A stretch of 52,938 nt of DNA from Bacteroidales bacterium (GCA_016933745.1 JAFGAK010000125.1:1-52938), one strand, 5' to 3'. Counted from the first letter of the stretch, positions 27,154 through 37,025 are shown. Program-made: numbers and translations. The notes: generated by a model not told the origin, from the sequence alone.

Positions 27154-30147
27154 ATGAAAGGTTTAAAAGCAATCGGAATATATCTTGCATTTGCACTTGC
27201 TTTCAGTGCTTGCACGCTTCAACCTGAAACAAAAAATGCGGAGGTTAAATTCAGTTGTGATGCTGAATTGATAGACTCTACGGGTAAATTTCTCTTGGGT
27301 GATTCGGCAAATAAACAGATCGCATTTGAATTGGGCGGAACGCATTCACTTGAATATTCAAAAAGTGGTAAATATGCTGTAAAAGTAGATGCAAAAAAGG
27401 CCTATGCCTTAACGTTCAAATTGAAATCTTTAAAAGGGAATGAGCGGTATAAAGCAAGTATTTGGCGTTACGATCCAAGTGGAAAATCAGCTCTAGTAGT
27501 TGCCGGAAACAAAACACATATGCTCTATAAAGCGCAAAAAGAACCTGCTTTTAGAACCAAAAATGGATGGGAATTGCTGGAAGTTGAATTTGATATTACA
27601 CCTGCTCTAGACTACGTGAAAATTTACGCTTGGCGCATTGATGCAGATTCTGCTTGGTTCGATGATTTATCGATTGAACAATTGCCCCAGATTGAATATC
27701 CATCTTATAGCGACCAAGCAAAATTGCACCTGTATTTTCAGGAAACCGATTGGCAGATTTTAGAAAATACGCGTAAACGTGCTTTTTTAGAAGGGATTTT
27801 AGTTCAAAACGAAAGCGATTGGGCCACCGGAATTTTATCGGATGAACTTGATGTTTTACCCGTAAAAGCCAGATTAAAAGGCGATTGGTTAGATCATCTT
27901 GAAGGGGTGAAGTGGTCGTATCGAATTAAAATGCGAAAAGATAAACGATTCAATGGATTACAGGTGTTTTCGTTGCAGAGTCCGGAAACTAGATCTTTTT
28001 TAAGCGAATATTTGGCGCATACACTTTTTCTTGAGAATCAAGTATTAAGCACAAAATACGAATTTACTCCTTTGTATGTAAATGGCCAAAGTAGAGGAAT
28101 TTACGCTTTGGAAGAGCATTTTACGAAACAATTAGTCGAAGCAAATCAACGTCGCGAAGGCATTATCGTACGGTTTAATGAAGAAGCGTTTTGGGGAATT
28201 CAGAAATATTTGAAACTAGAGAATAAATGGTATGTGTTGCCTTATTTTCAAGCATCTTTGGTGGAGAGTTTTCAAAGTTCAAAAGCTTTGGCAGAACCTT
28301 TGATGAAAACTCAGTTTTCGATTGCTCAATCGTTGATGTATCAATACAAAAATCATATCAAACCGATTGATCAAGTATTTGATATCGATAAATTTGCGAA
28401 ATATTGGGCTTTGGTGGATCTTACTAAAGCTCGACATGGGATGGCTTGGCATAACCAGAGGTTTTATTACAATCCGATTTTGTGTTTGCTCGAACCAATT
28501 GCTTTTGATGCCTATATGGGAGCAATGGTAATGTATAAAGAAGATCGAAGTATATTTGGAAATATGTGGTTTCCCGATAATGCTGTGGTTGCTCTTAATG
28601 ATGAGCTATTGTATAAAATATTTCAGGACGAACAATTCCAAGAGAAATATCTTCAGTATCTTAAACTCTATTCCGATCCATCATTCGTATCCGATTTTTT
28701 AGCTGAACATCGAGAAGAAATTCAAAAAAATGAAAACTTAATCCGCGAGGAATATCCGGAGTATAAATACGACCGAACTTTTCTCGTTTCTAATGCAAAT
28801 CAAATTAGAACGGAATTACCACTTTACAAAAATCGTTTGGCTTCCGGCGTAATTCAAAGTTATCTTCAAAAAGCGCAAGTATTAACCATTGATACGCTTT
28901 ACCGAAAAGATTTGGCTCCTTTATTTGTAAACGCTTTTGTTTATAAAGATGACGGTGGAATTCGAATGTTTGAAGCTGAAAATTACTATGGTCGTTCGAT
29001 TCAACTTGTCGGACTAAGCGATAAACAGAATCGTATTCGCATCGAAATTCCTTCCGAAAAAAGCAATTTAAATCCATATCAATTAGGCACCAATGTAATT
29101 TCCTTTCCAATTGGAAACGACTCCACAATTACTCATTTAGCTTTTAGGGTTGACGGAAAAACAGAATTACTTTATACTTCTTTGCATCCTTGGCAAAAGA
29201 AAATGATTAATACACCGCGACAAGAATTGCTAAACTCCAATGTATATCAATCGGGAGAATTATTTGCAGAAAAAGGCGATACACTTATCTTGGAAAAAGG
29301 AAATTATCAACTCAAAAAACTCCTGCTAATTCCAGCCAATAAGTTCATTGTTTTTGAAAAAGGAGTGGAGTTGGACATGGTTAATGGCGGTGGAATTCTT
29401 TTCTTTTCGCCCATTTATATGAACGGAAGAGAACAGGAGCCAATTCGTATTTTTTCGAGCGATTCCACAAGTCTGGGATTTGGTATTTTGCAAGCTTCCA
29501 AGGAAAGTACGCTTACTCATGTGAGTTTTGAAGGATTGAAGAATTTCGCTTATAAAGGTTGGGAATTAACGGGTTGTGTTAACTTTTACGAGTCGGATGT
29601 GCAAATGTCTTTTGTTCACTTTAAGAATAACCATAGCGAAGACGCTTTAAATATTGTTCGTTCTGAATTTCGTATAGATCATGCTTCTTTTGAGAATATT
29701 TCGAGCGATGCATTTGATGGAGATTTTGTGCATGGACAAGTCAACAATTCTACTTTCGAAAATATTACGAACGATGCTTTGGACTTTTCCGGCTCTCAAG
29801 TTACTGTGAATGATTGTAAGATTAATCATGCGGGTGATAAAGGAATTAGTGCCGGAGAAAATTCACAGCTGGTGGTGAATAGGATTCGGATCGAAAATGG
29901 AAATATTGGAATGGCATCCAAAGATTGGTCGCGCATCGAAGCCACCGGTGTGGAATTAGAGGGTTTGAATTATGGCTTACTCGTTTTTCAAAAAAAACCG
30001 GAATATAGCTCGGCAGAAATGTACATCGATAAAGTGAACTTCAAGCAAATCAAATACAATTATCTGATCGAAATAAATTCAAAATTTAGGCTAAATGAGC
30101 GTGTGATTATTGGAAATCAGAAGAAATTAGCCGAAAAGTTTTATTGA
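27154..30147 (+). CDS. CotH kinase-like lipoprotein with N-terminal sugar-binding-like region and C-terminal right-handed beta-helix
   Basis: Lipobox ALAFSAC; CotH-like VKARLKGDWLDHLEGVKWSYRIKMRKDKRFNGLQVFSLQSPETRSFLSEYLAHTLF...YVNGQSRGIYALEEHFTKQLVEANQRREGIIVRFNEE; C-terminal NISSDAFDGDFVHGQVNNSTFENITNDALDFSGSQVTVNDCKINHAGDKGISAGENSQ repeats. Confidence 0.82.
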   Translation: MKGLKAIGIYLAFALAFSACTLQPETKNAEVKFSCDAELIDSTGKFLLGDSANKQIAFELGGTHSLEYSKSGKYAVKVDAKKAYALTFKLKSLKGNERYKASIWRYDPSGKSALVVAGNKTHMLYKAQKEPAFRTKNGWELLEVEFDITPALDYVKIYAWRIDADSAWFDDLSIEQLPQIEYPSYSDQAKLHLYFQETDWQILENTRKRAFLEGILVQNESDWATGILSDELDVLPVKARLKGDWLDHLEGVKWSYRIKMRKDKRFNGLQVFSLQSPETRSFLSEYLAHTLFLENQVLSTKYEFTPLYVNGQSRGIYALEEHFTKQLVEANQRREGIIVRFNEEAFWGIQKYLKLENKWYVLPYFQASLVESFQSSKALAEPLMKTQFSIAQSLMYQYKNHIKPIDQVFDIDKFAKYWALVDLTKARHGMAWHNQRFYYNPILCLLEPIAFDAYMGAMVMYKEDRSIFGNMWFPDNAVVALNDELLYKIFQDEQFQEKYLQYLKLYSDPSFVSDFLAEHREEIQKNENLIREEYPEYKYDRTFLVSNANQIRTELPLYKNRLASGVIQSYLQKAQVLTIDTLYRKDLAPLFVNAFVYKDDGGIRMFEAENYYGRSIQLVGLSDKQNRIRIEIPSEKSNLNPYQLGTNVISFPIGNDSTITHLAFRVDGKTELLYTSLHPWQKKMINTPRQELLNSNVYQSGELFAEKGDTLILEKGNYQLKKLLLIPANKFIVFEKGVELDMVNGGGILFFSPIYMNGREQEPIRIFSSDSTSLGFGILQASKESTLTHVSFEGLKNFAYKGWELTGCVNFYESDVQMSFVHFKNNHSEDALNIVRSEFRIDHASFENISSDAFDGDFVHGQVNNSTFENITNDALDFSGSQVTVNDCKINHAGDKGISAGENSQLVVNRIRIENGNIGMASKDWSRIEATGVELEGLNYGLLVFQKKPEYSSAEMYIDKVNFKQIKYNYLIEINSKFRLNERVIIGNQKKLAEKFY

Positions 30148-30154
30148 ATAATGC

Positions 30155-30820
30155 TTATTTAAGTTTGCGCATATAAAGTAAACTTATTATTATCAAGCAA
30201 ATAGCTAAGCCAATACTTGCGCCTAATAAAATGGGTTGATCGGCAAGATTTTGATCTTGTTTTATAAAATAGCCCATACTTACATTGATAATCGATGTAG
30301 GCAATAATCCGATGGCCGATCCCCAAAAATAAGCGCTTGGTTTAATTTTTGAAATGGAAAAGGCGGCATTTAAAAAACTAGTTGGAAAAATGTATAAACT
30401 CCGTAAAATTACAATCGCTGAAAAGCCTTTTTGTTCCACCAACCGATTGATTTTAAGTATTTGAGGTTGTTCGCCATATTTTCGAGTGAATAGTTCGAAA
30501 AACAGAAAATGAATATTGTAATAAGCTAAAATAACACCTAAAGTTCTGCTTATCAAACTAATGATTAAACCAGGGATAAATCCAAATAAAAATCCAAAGA
30601 GAATAGAAAAATAAAAAGTAGGTAGATTTAAAACCGAAAAAGCTACTAAAATCAACGAAAGTAAAAAAGCGCTGAGCGTCAGGTTTCCATGTACTTTTTG
30701 CAAAAACCAATCCACGTAACTTAACTGAAAATAATGTTGAAGATCGAAAAGATAGAAAACCAATGCGCCCGCGACAACTAGCAGAAGATAAAGAATTCTT
30801 AAAAGCGTTTTTTTTGTCAT
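30155..30820 (-). CDS. TVP38/TMEM64 (VTT domain) family membrane protein
   Basis: FYFSILFGFLFGFIPGLIISLISRTLGVILAYY and FLNAAFSISKIKPSAYFWGSAIGLLPTSIINVSMGYF. Confidence 0.82.
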   Translation of the reverse strand: MTKKTLLRILYLLLVVAGALVFYLFDLQHYFQLSYVDWFLQKVHGNLTLSAFLLSLILVAFSVLNLPTFYFSILFGFLFGFIPGLIISLISRTLGVILAYYNIHFLFFELFTRKYGEQPQILKINRLVEQKGFSAIVILRSLYIFPTSFLNAAFSISKIKPSAYFWGSAIGLLPTSIINVSMGYFIKQDQNLADQPILLGASIGLAICLIIISLLYMRKLK

Positions 30821-30821
30821 A

Positions 30822-33293
30822 TTATTCCTTAAAGTACACGCGTTTTACTCTTCGAGAAATTCCGCTTAGAATCTCATAAGGAATGGTTTGCGCTGCGTTA
30901 GCGAGCTCTCTGATGTCCTGTTGAGTTTTAAAAATAATCACTTCATCGCCTTCTTTGGCCGGAATATCTGTTAGATCGACCATGCACATATCCATACAAA
31001 CATTTCCAATAACAGGCACTTTGATGCCATTCACGCTTATAAAACTTTTTTCATTACCCAATAATCGGTTAAATCCATCGGCATAACCAATAGGAACAAT
31101 GCCAATTGTTTTGTTTGATTTACAAAGATAAGCACGATTATATCCTACACTATCGCCCGCTTTTAGATGTTTTATTTGAGTAAGAGTTGTTTTTAATACG
31201 CCAATATTTTCCAAGTTTTTTTCTTCTTCTACATGAGAAGAAATTCCGTACAATCCAATTCCTAATCGAACCATATCAAATTGATAATCTGGAAATTTGT
31301 TGATTCCTGCCGAATTGAGAATGTGTTTGAAAATTTTATGATCAAACTGCGCTTGAATTTGTTCGCTTACCGCTGTTAAAATAGCTGTTTGTTCATGAGT
31401 AAACGAATCAAATCGAACATCATCACTGGCAGCTAAATGACTGAATATCGAAGTTGGATAAATGAGCTCATTTGCTTTTAACCGATTGATTAATAAATTA
31501 ATATCTTTCGGTTCAAAACCTAAGCGATGCATTCCTGTGTCCAGCTTAATGTGAATCTTTACCGGTTTGTTTTTTGGTAGAATATTTTTCTTGATGGCTT
31601 CTTCAAGCTTGTCTAAAATCCCAAAACCATAGATTTCAGGTTCCAAATCAAATTTTAAGATCGTATCAAAACTTTGTTCGTCGGGACTCATAACCATAAT
31701 CGGTAAATTGATTCCAGATTTCCGAAGCTCAACTCCTTCGTCTGCGTAGGCAACTGCAAGATAATCAACCCGAAAATACTGCATAATATTCGCGATTTCA
31801 AAGCTTCCGCTTCCATATGAAAACGCCTTCACCATAATCATTAATTTGGTTTCGGGTTTCAATTTGAGTTTGAAATAATTCAAGTTATTAATCATCGCAT
31901 CCAAATTAATTTCTAATACGGTTTGATGTGATTTCTGCTGCAAGGCTTTCGAAATATTTTCAAACTCAAAAAAACGAGCTCCTTTTAGTAAGATGCTTTC
32001 GCTTTGAAAATTAGAAAGTGGAAACTGATTTAAAAACTCTTCGGTCGAAGCAAAGAAATGACTTTCGATTTTAAATTGATCGCGCATGCGTCCAATAGCC
32101 GGACCAATAGCAATTAGTTTTTGGATTTTTTTTTCGGCTAATAGATTTGCTATTTCTTGATACAAATCAAAGTCGCTTTTCCCACTTTGTAAAATATCAG
32201 AAAGAATAACCGTTTTTGTTGTATGTTGATTTTGTTGATTGAGAAAATCAAGAGCAATCGCAAGTGAATCAATATCAGAATTATAACTGTCGTTGATTAC
32301 CGAACAGTTGTTAATTCCTTCTTTGAGTTCCAATCGCATGGCAATTGGGTTTAATTTCAGAATTCGCTCTTTAATTATTTTGTTTTCGTAACCTTGATAA
32401 AGCATAAAAGCCCACACATGACAGCTATTTTCGATCGAAGCGGCATCCGTAAAAGGAATCGTAATGTCTATTTCTTTATCGAGATAGATGGCGGTTAAAT
32501 GCGTTTGCTGATTGATTTTTTCGGAATTGACAATCTTTAAATTGGCTTCTTGTTTGGTGCTCCAAGTAAATGCGCTTACACTCTCTAAAATTTGTGAACG
32601 AATGATAATTCCTTGAATATCTGAATGATCTAGACAGTATATTAGCGTTTTGACTTTTGTAAATAGCTTGAGTTTTTCGCCAATTTTCTGATTCGTATTG
32701 ATAAAATTTTCGTCGTGTGCCTGACCAATATTGGTAAATATTCCAACGCTTGGTTGAATGATCATTTGGAGCTTTTGCATTTCTTCCGGTTCAGAAATAC
32801 CCGCTTCGAAAATAGCTAATTCGTGTTCCGGCTTCATTTGCCAAACACTCAATGGAACGCCAATCTGAGAATTGTAACTTTTCGGACTCCGAACAATTTC
32901 GTAATCATCTTGCAACATTTGATTTAGCCACTCTTTGATGATTGTTTTTCCGTTGCTTCCAGTAATGCCAATAACCGGAATACTGAATTTTTTACGTTTG
33001 TGACTAGCAAGTGTTTGCAAAGCAATCAAAGTGTCTTTCACCACAATGAAATTTGCAGTGTTTAAGAGAGTTCCTTCGGGAATTTCAGATACTAAAAAAC
33101 TGCGTAATCCTCTTTTGTAGAGAGAATCGATGTATTTATGTCCGTCGTTTTTTTTGGTTTTCAGCGCTATAAATAAAGTGCCTTGTGCCGAAATAAGTTT
33201 ACGACTATCAATTAGAATATCGCTAATCTCTGCATCACTCGATGCGTGAAGTTGTCCGTTGACTTCGGCGGCAATAGATGAAAGTGTATACAT
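30822..33293 (-). CDS. Fused UDP-N-acetylmuramoyl-tripeptide:D-Ala-D-Ala ligase / alanine racemase (MurF-Alr)
   Basis: MurF P-loop GITGSNGKTIIKEWLNQML; Alr domain MIMVKAFSYGSGSFEIANIMQ, HIKLDTGMHRLGF, VGYNRAY, GNVCMDMCMVDLTD. Confidence 0.93.
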   Translation of the reverse strand: MYTLSSIAAEVNGQLHASSDAEISDILIDSRKLISAQGTLFIALKTKKNDGHKYIDSLYKRGLRSFLVSEIPEGTLLNTANFIVVKDTLIALQTLASHKRKKFSIPVIGITGSNGKTIIKEWLNQMLQDDYEIVRSPKSYNSQIGVPLSVWQMKPEHELAIFEAGISEPEEMQKLQMIIQPSVGIFTNIGQAHDENFINTNQKIGEKLKLFTKVKTLIYCLDHSDIQGIIIRSQILESVSAFTWSTKQEANLKIVNSEKINQQTHLTAIYLDKEIDITIPFTDAASIENSCHVWAFMLYQGYENKIIKERILKLNPIAMRLELKEGINNCSVINDSYNSDIDSLAIALDFLNQQNQHTTKTVILSDILQSGKSDFDLYQEIANLLAEKKIQKLIAIGPAIGRMRDQFKIESHFFASTEEFLNQFPLSNFQSESILLKGARFFEFENISKALQQKSHQTVLEINLDAMINNLNYFKLKLKPETKLMIMVKAFSYGSGSFEIANIMQYFRVDYLAVAYADEGVELRKSGINLPIMVMSPDEQSFDTILKFDLEPEIYGFGILDKLEEAIKKNILPKNKPVKIHIKLDTGMHRLGFEPKDINLLINRLKANELIYPTSIFSHLAASDDVRFDSFTHEQTAILTAVSEQIQAQFDHKIFKHILNSAGINKFPDYQFDMVRLGIGLYGISSHVEEEKNLENIGVLKTTLTQIKHLKAGDSVGYNRAYLCKSNKTIGIVPIGYADGFNRLLGNEKSFISVNGIKVPVIGNVCMDMCMVDLTDIPAKEGDEVIIFKTQQDIRELANAAQTIPYEILSGISRRVKRVYFKE

Positions 33294-33327
33294 TATTCGT
33301 TTGTGTTACAATAGAATACGTTAACTA

Positions 33328-34470
33328 TTAATAAGGTAATCCTTCTGCTTTTTCTCCGTTATCTTCGCTTAAACTGGAAGCATCCACATCTCTGGCTGTT
33401 TTCTGATTGATCTTTTTCAAGGTTGATTGCAAAGGGTTTTCATTAATTTCCTCGTAAAGCATTCGGTTTTTGAAAATTTCAATTCCTAGAAAGATAGCCT
33501 GCCGAAAAGAATCAGGCGAAGCTAAGTTTTTCCCAGCTATTTCGTAGGCAGTTCCGTGCGCTGGCGAAGTTCTTACACCCGCCAATCCGGCTGTAAAATT
33601 TACACCATCTTTAAAAGCCAATGTTTTAAATGGAATCAAACCTTGATCGTGATACATGGCTAGTATAGCGTCAAAATTTTTGTAGTTTTCGGATGCGAAA
33701 AATCCATCGGCAGGATAAGGTCCATACACCAACATTCCTTGGTCTTGAGCTTCTAAAATTGCAGGGGAAATAATTTCGGCCTCTTCATTTCCAACCAATC
33801 CATTATCCGAAGCGTGTGGATTCAATCCCAACAAAGCTATTTTTGGTTTACGAATAGCAAAATCGTAAATAAGTGAATGGTGAAGTGTTTTTATTTTTTC
33901 TAAAATCAAACTTTTGGTAATTGTAGATGCTACTTCGGCAAGTGGAATATGATCCGTAATAACACCAATGCGGAGATCGTTTTGTACCATCAACATGAGG
34001 TAATTCTTTTCTTCGAAAATAGATCCTAAATAACCTGTATGTCCTGGAAAATGAAACTTATCCGATTGAATATTGTCTTTATTAATGGGCGCAGTAACTA
34101 AAACATCAATGCTTTGATTCTTCAAATCTCTTGCTGCCAATTCCAAAGCGTTGAACGCACTTTCGCCCGCTTTTTTAGTCGATTTTCCGGGTTCTGCTTT
34201 CGTATTTTTATCAGCAACGTTTAAAATATTTAGTTTGTTTGCCTGAAGTTTTGTGGCTTCTTTAACGAGGTTCGTAGGAATTGAATCTAATTTCAATTCT
34301 TTTGTATAGAAATCTACAAGTTCGGAAGATCCATATAATACAGTCGAAGAAAACTCAAACATGCGTCGATCGTTGTAAGATTTTAGAATCACCTCGTAGC
34401 CAATTCCATTGTAGTCACCATGACTAATTCCAACACTAATCTGACTGTCTTTATTTCGTCGTGTTTCCAT
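33328..34470 (-). CDS. pdxA: 4-hydroxythreonine-4-phosphate dehydrogenase PdxA
   Basis: VGISHGDYNGIGYEVILK, VTAPINKDNI, FPGHTGYLGSIF, LLGLNPHASDNGLVGNEE, AMYHDQGLIPFKTLAF, RTSPAHGTAYEIAGK; ATG at 34470 preferred over TTG at 34476. Confidence 0.94.
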   Translation of the reverse strand: METRRNKDSQISVGISHGDYNGIGYEVILKSYNDRRMFEFSSTVLYGSSELVDFYTKELKLDSIPTNLVKEATKLQANKLNILNVADKNTKAEPGKSTKKAGESAFNALELAARDLKNQSIDVLVTAPINKDNIQSDKFHFPGHTGYLGSIFEEKNYLMLMVQNDLRIGVITDHIPLAEVASTITKSLILEKIKTLHHSLIYDFAIRKPKIALLGLNPHASDNGLVGNEEAEIISPAILEAQDQGMLVYGPYPADGFFASENYKNFDAILAMYHDQGLIPFKTLAFKDGVNFTAGLAGVRTSPAHGTAYEIAGKNLASPDSFRQAIFLGIEIFKNRMLYEEINENPLQSTLKKINQKTARDVDASSLSEDNGEKAEGLPY

Positions 34471-34483
34471 ATTCAATTTTTTA

Positions 34484-34491
34484 CAAAGATA
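34484..34491 (-). promoter_or_regulatory. -7 box TATCTTTG upstream of pdxA
   Basis: Plus-strand caaagata = minus TATCTTTG, 13 nt upstream of the pdxA ATG. Confidence 0.45.
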
Positions 34492-34581
34492 CTATATTTT
34501 GTATGTTTCACTTGCTTTCGCTCGCTTTGTTTTTAACAGCAAAAGCTTTATTTAACTATCGGGTAGTAACGGTTTATTTTG

Positions 34582-34589
34582 TAGATTTG
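34582..34589 (+). promoter_or_regulatory. -7 box TAGATTTG upstream of GH3-family gene
   Basis: tagatttg 20 nt upstream of ATG at 34610. Confidence 0.45.
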
Positions 34590-34609
34590 GCACAGAAATA
34601 AACTTAAAA

Positions 34610-36124
34610 ATGGCACTACTCAATTCCGTCATCAGTTGGATTATGAAAAAGCGAATGCATCAAATTGAGCTTTTTATTAAATATCCTCATGATGTGCAAA
34701 CAGAGTGGTTTAAAACGCTTATATTCAAAGCTTCTGAAACAGAATGGGGCAGAAAATACGACTACAATAGTATTCGGAATGTAGATGAATTTCGCGCTCG
34801 AGTTCCAATCTCAAATTACGAAGCACTAAAACCCTATATTGATCGAAATCGTGCTGGCGAACAAAATATTTTGTGGCCTTCAGATATAAAATGGTTTGCC
34901 AAATCGAGTGGCACTACGGCCGACCGAAGCAAATACATACCTGTGAGTAAACAGGCTTTGGAAGATTGTCATTTTAAGGGTGGAAAAGACTTATTGTCTT
35001 TGTATATCAATGCGCACCCCAATTCGCAAATATTTGATGGTAAGAGCATTGCTATGGGTGGAAGTCATCGTATCAACGAGATCAATAATGAATCTTTTTA
35101 CGACGGCGACTTATCTGCAATCTTGATTCAGAATTTACCTTTTTGGGCTGAGATGCATCGAACGCCTAACCTTGCTGTTGCTTTAATGGATGAATGGGAG
35201 TCGAAAATTGATAAAATGGCTCAAATAACAAGAGAACACAATGTGACTAATATGGCGGGTGTTCCGTCTTGGACCATGGTGCTTATCAAGAAAGTATTGG
35301 AAATTACCGGAGAATCGAATATCAAGAATGTTTGGCCTAATTTCGAAGTCTTTTTTTGGGGAGGTGTAAATTTTGAGCCTTATCGTAAACAATTCAATAA
35401 TTTATTTGGAAATCAACCTGTTAATTATTGGCAAACTTACAATGCATCAGAAGGTTTCTTTGGTATTCAAGATCAAAAAGATTCGAACGATTTACTGCTA
35501 ATGCTTGATTATGGAGTTTTCTACGAGTTTTTGCCAATGGATCAACTCGAGGCTGAAAACCCAATTACCATTGGTTTAGAAGATGTTCAATTAGGTGTTA
35601 ATTATGCATTAATCATTACTACCAATGCAGGTTTGTGGCGCTATAAAATTGGCGATACTATTCAGTTTACCTCGCTTGCTCCTTATCGAATTCAGGTGAG
35701 TGGAAGAACCAAGAATTTTATCAATGCCGTTGGCGAAGAACTTATTGTTGACAATGCAAATAAAGCGATTAAAATAGCTTGCGATAAATGCGGAGTAAAT
35801 GTAAATGAATATACGGCTGGTCCGGTGTATTCTCTGAGCACGAATACCGCACGTCATGAGTGGATTTTTGAATTTGAGAAGGAACCCAAAGATTTGGCAA
35901 AGTTTACGGATGCGCTTGATAACGCGTTGAAATCCTTGAACTCCGATTATGAAGCAAAGCGATATAAGAACATGGTTCTAAATGAGCCGCTTATTCATTC
36001 CGTTCCTCCTAAAACTTTTTATAATTGGCTGAAAATGAAAAATAAATTGGGAGGTCAACACAAAGTTCCACGTTTGGCGAATGACCGTAAATACCTCGAT
36101 GAGATTTTGAAAGCAATCAATTAA
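34610..36124 (+). CDS. GH3 auxin-responsive promoter family protein (putative acyl-adenylating amidosynthetase)
   Basis: WFAKSSGTTADRSKYIPVS (phosphate-binding motif), YNASEGFFGIQ, GLWRYKIGDTIQF, SGRTKNFINAVGEEL. Confidence 0.9.
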   Translation: MALLNSVISWIMKKRMHQIELFIKYPHDVQTEWFKTLIFKASETEWGRKYDYNSIRNVDEFRARVPISNYEALKPYIDRNRAGEQNILWPSDIKWFAKSSGTTADRSKYIPVSKQALEDCHFKGGKDLLSLYINAHPNSQIFDGKSIAMGGSHRINEINNESFYDGDLSAILIQNLPFWAEMHRTPNLAVALMDEWESKIDKMAQITREHNVTNMAGVPSWTMVLIKKVLEITGESNIKNVWPNFEVFFWGGVNFEPYRKQFNNLFGNQPVNYWQTYNASEGFFGIQDQKDSNDLLLMLDYGVFYEFLPMDQLEAENPITIGLEDVQLGVNYALIITTNAGLWRYKIGDTIQFTSLAPYRIQVSGRTKNFINAVGEELIVDNANKAIKIACDKCGVNVNEYTAGPVYSLSTNTARHEWIFEFEKEPKDLAKFTDALDNALKSLNSDYEAKRYKNMVLNEPLIHSVPPKTFYNWLKMKNKLGGQHKVPRLANDRKYLDEILKAIN

Positions 36125-36410
36125 TTGGATGTAAAAATTCTTTTTTTCAACATTTGCATAAAAAATATCAACAATCATTAGTCATCCTCTTCGCCTATTA
36201 TTCAACCAATTGACTAAAAAATGGATGCTTTACAAATGCTTTAGTTGACAGAATCTATAATTAGCCTGTCCATACCAATACATATATATTTTACCTTTGT
36301 TGGTTTTGTGAATAGGTAATATAATAAACCTGTTTTTTAGTAAATAGGAAACAAGATACCATCTACAAAACAAATTCTAAGAAGTTGAAAGCAAATAAAA
36401 TTCAAACGTT

Positions 36411-37025
36411 ATGCACATTGCCATTGCAGGGAATATTGGATCGGGAAAAACCACATTAACAGGACTTCTAGCCAAACAAATGGGTTGGAAAGCTTTGTAC
36501 GAAAGTGTTGATGATAATCCATATTTGGATAGTTTTTATGAAGATATGAAGCGTTGGTCTTTCAATCTTCAAGTGTACTTTTTGAATAGCCGTTTCCGCC
36601 AAGTGGTTGATATTCGGAAAAGTAATAAAACCATAATTCAAGATCGGACGATTTATGAAGATGCCTATATTTTTGCACCTAACTTGCATTCAATGAATTT
36701 AATGACAACGCGCGACTTTGATAATTATCTTTCGCTTTTCGAGCTCATGAGTTCCTTTATCGAAGCTCCTGATTTACTCATTTATTTGCGTGCAAGCGTT
36801 CCAACCTTGGTCAATCAAATTCAAAAAAGAGGCCGCGATTATGAAGAATCCATTCGAATTGACTATTTAAAGAAATTAAATGAGCGCTACGAAGATTGGA
36901 TCAATTCTTATACCATTGGTAAATTGCTTGTTATTGATGTTGATAATACCGATTTTACGGATAATCCGGAAGATTTAGGTAATGTTATTGAGAAAATAAA
37001 TGCCGAAATTCACGGTTTGTTTTAA
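36411..37025 (+). CDS. Deoxynucleoside kinase
   Basis: HIAIAGNIGSGKTTLTGLLAKQMGWKALYESVDDNPYL, QDRTIYEDAYIFA, RGRDYEESI. Confidence 0.92.
   Translation: MHIAIAGNIGSGKTTLTGLLAKQMGWKALYESVDDNPYLDSFYEDMKRWSFNLQVYFLNSRFRQVVDIRKSNKTIIQDRTIYEDAYIFAPNLHSMNLMTTRDFDNYLSLFELMSSFIEAPDLLIYLRASVPTLVNQIQKRGRDYEESIRIDYLKKLNERYEDWINSYTIGKLLVIDVDNTDFTDNPEDLGNVIEKINAEIHGLF

Noticed and set aside
30822-33293. MurF-Alr fusion as a possible assembly or frameshift artefact
   Set aside because: This fusion is a known arrangement in Bacteroidota and both halves retain catalytic motifs.
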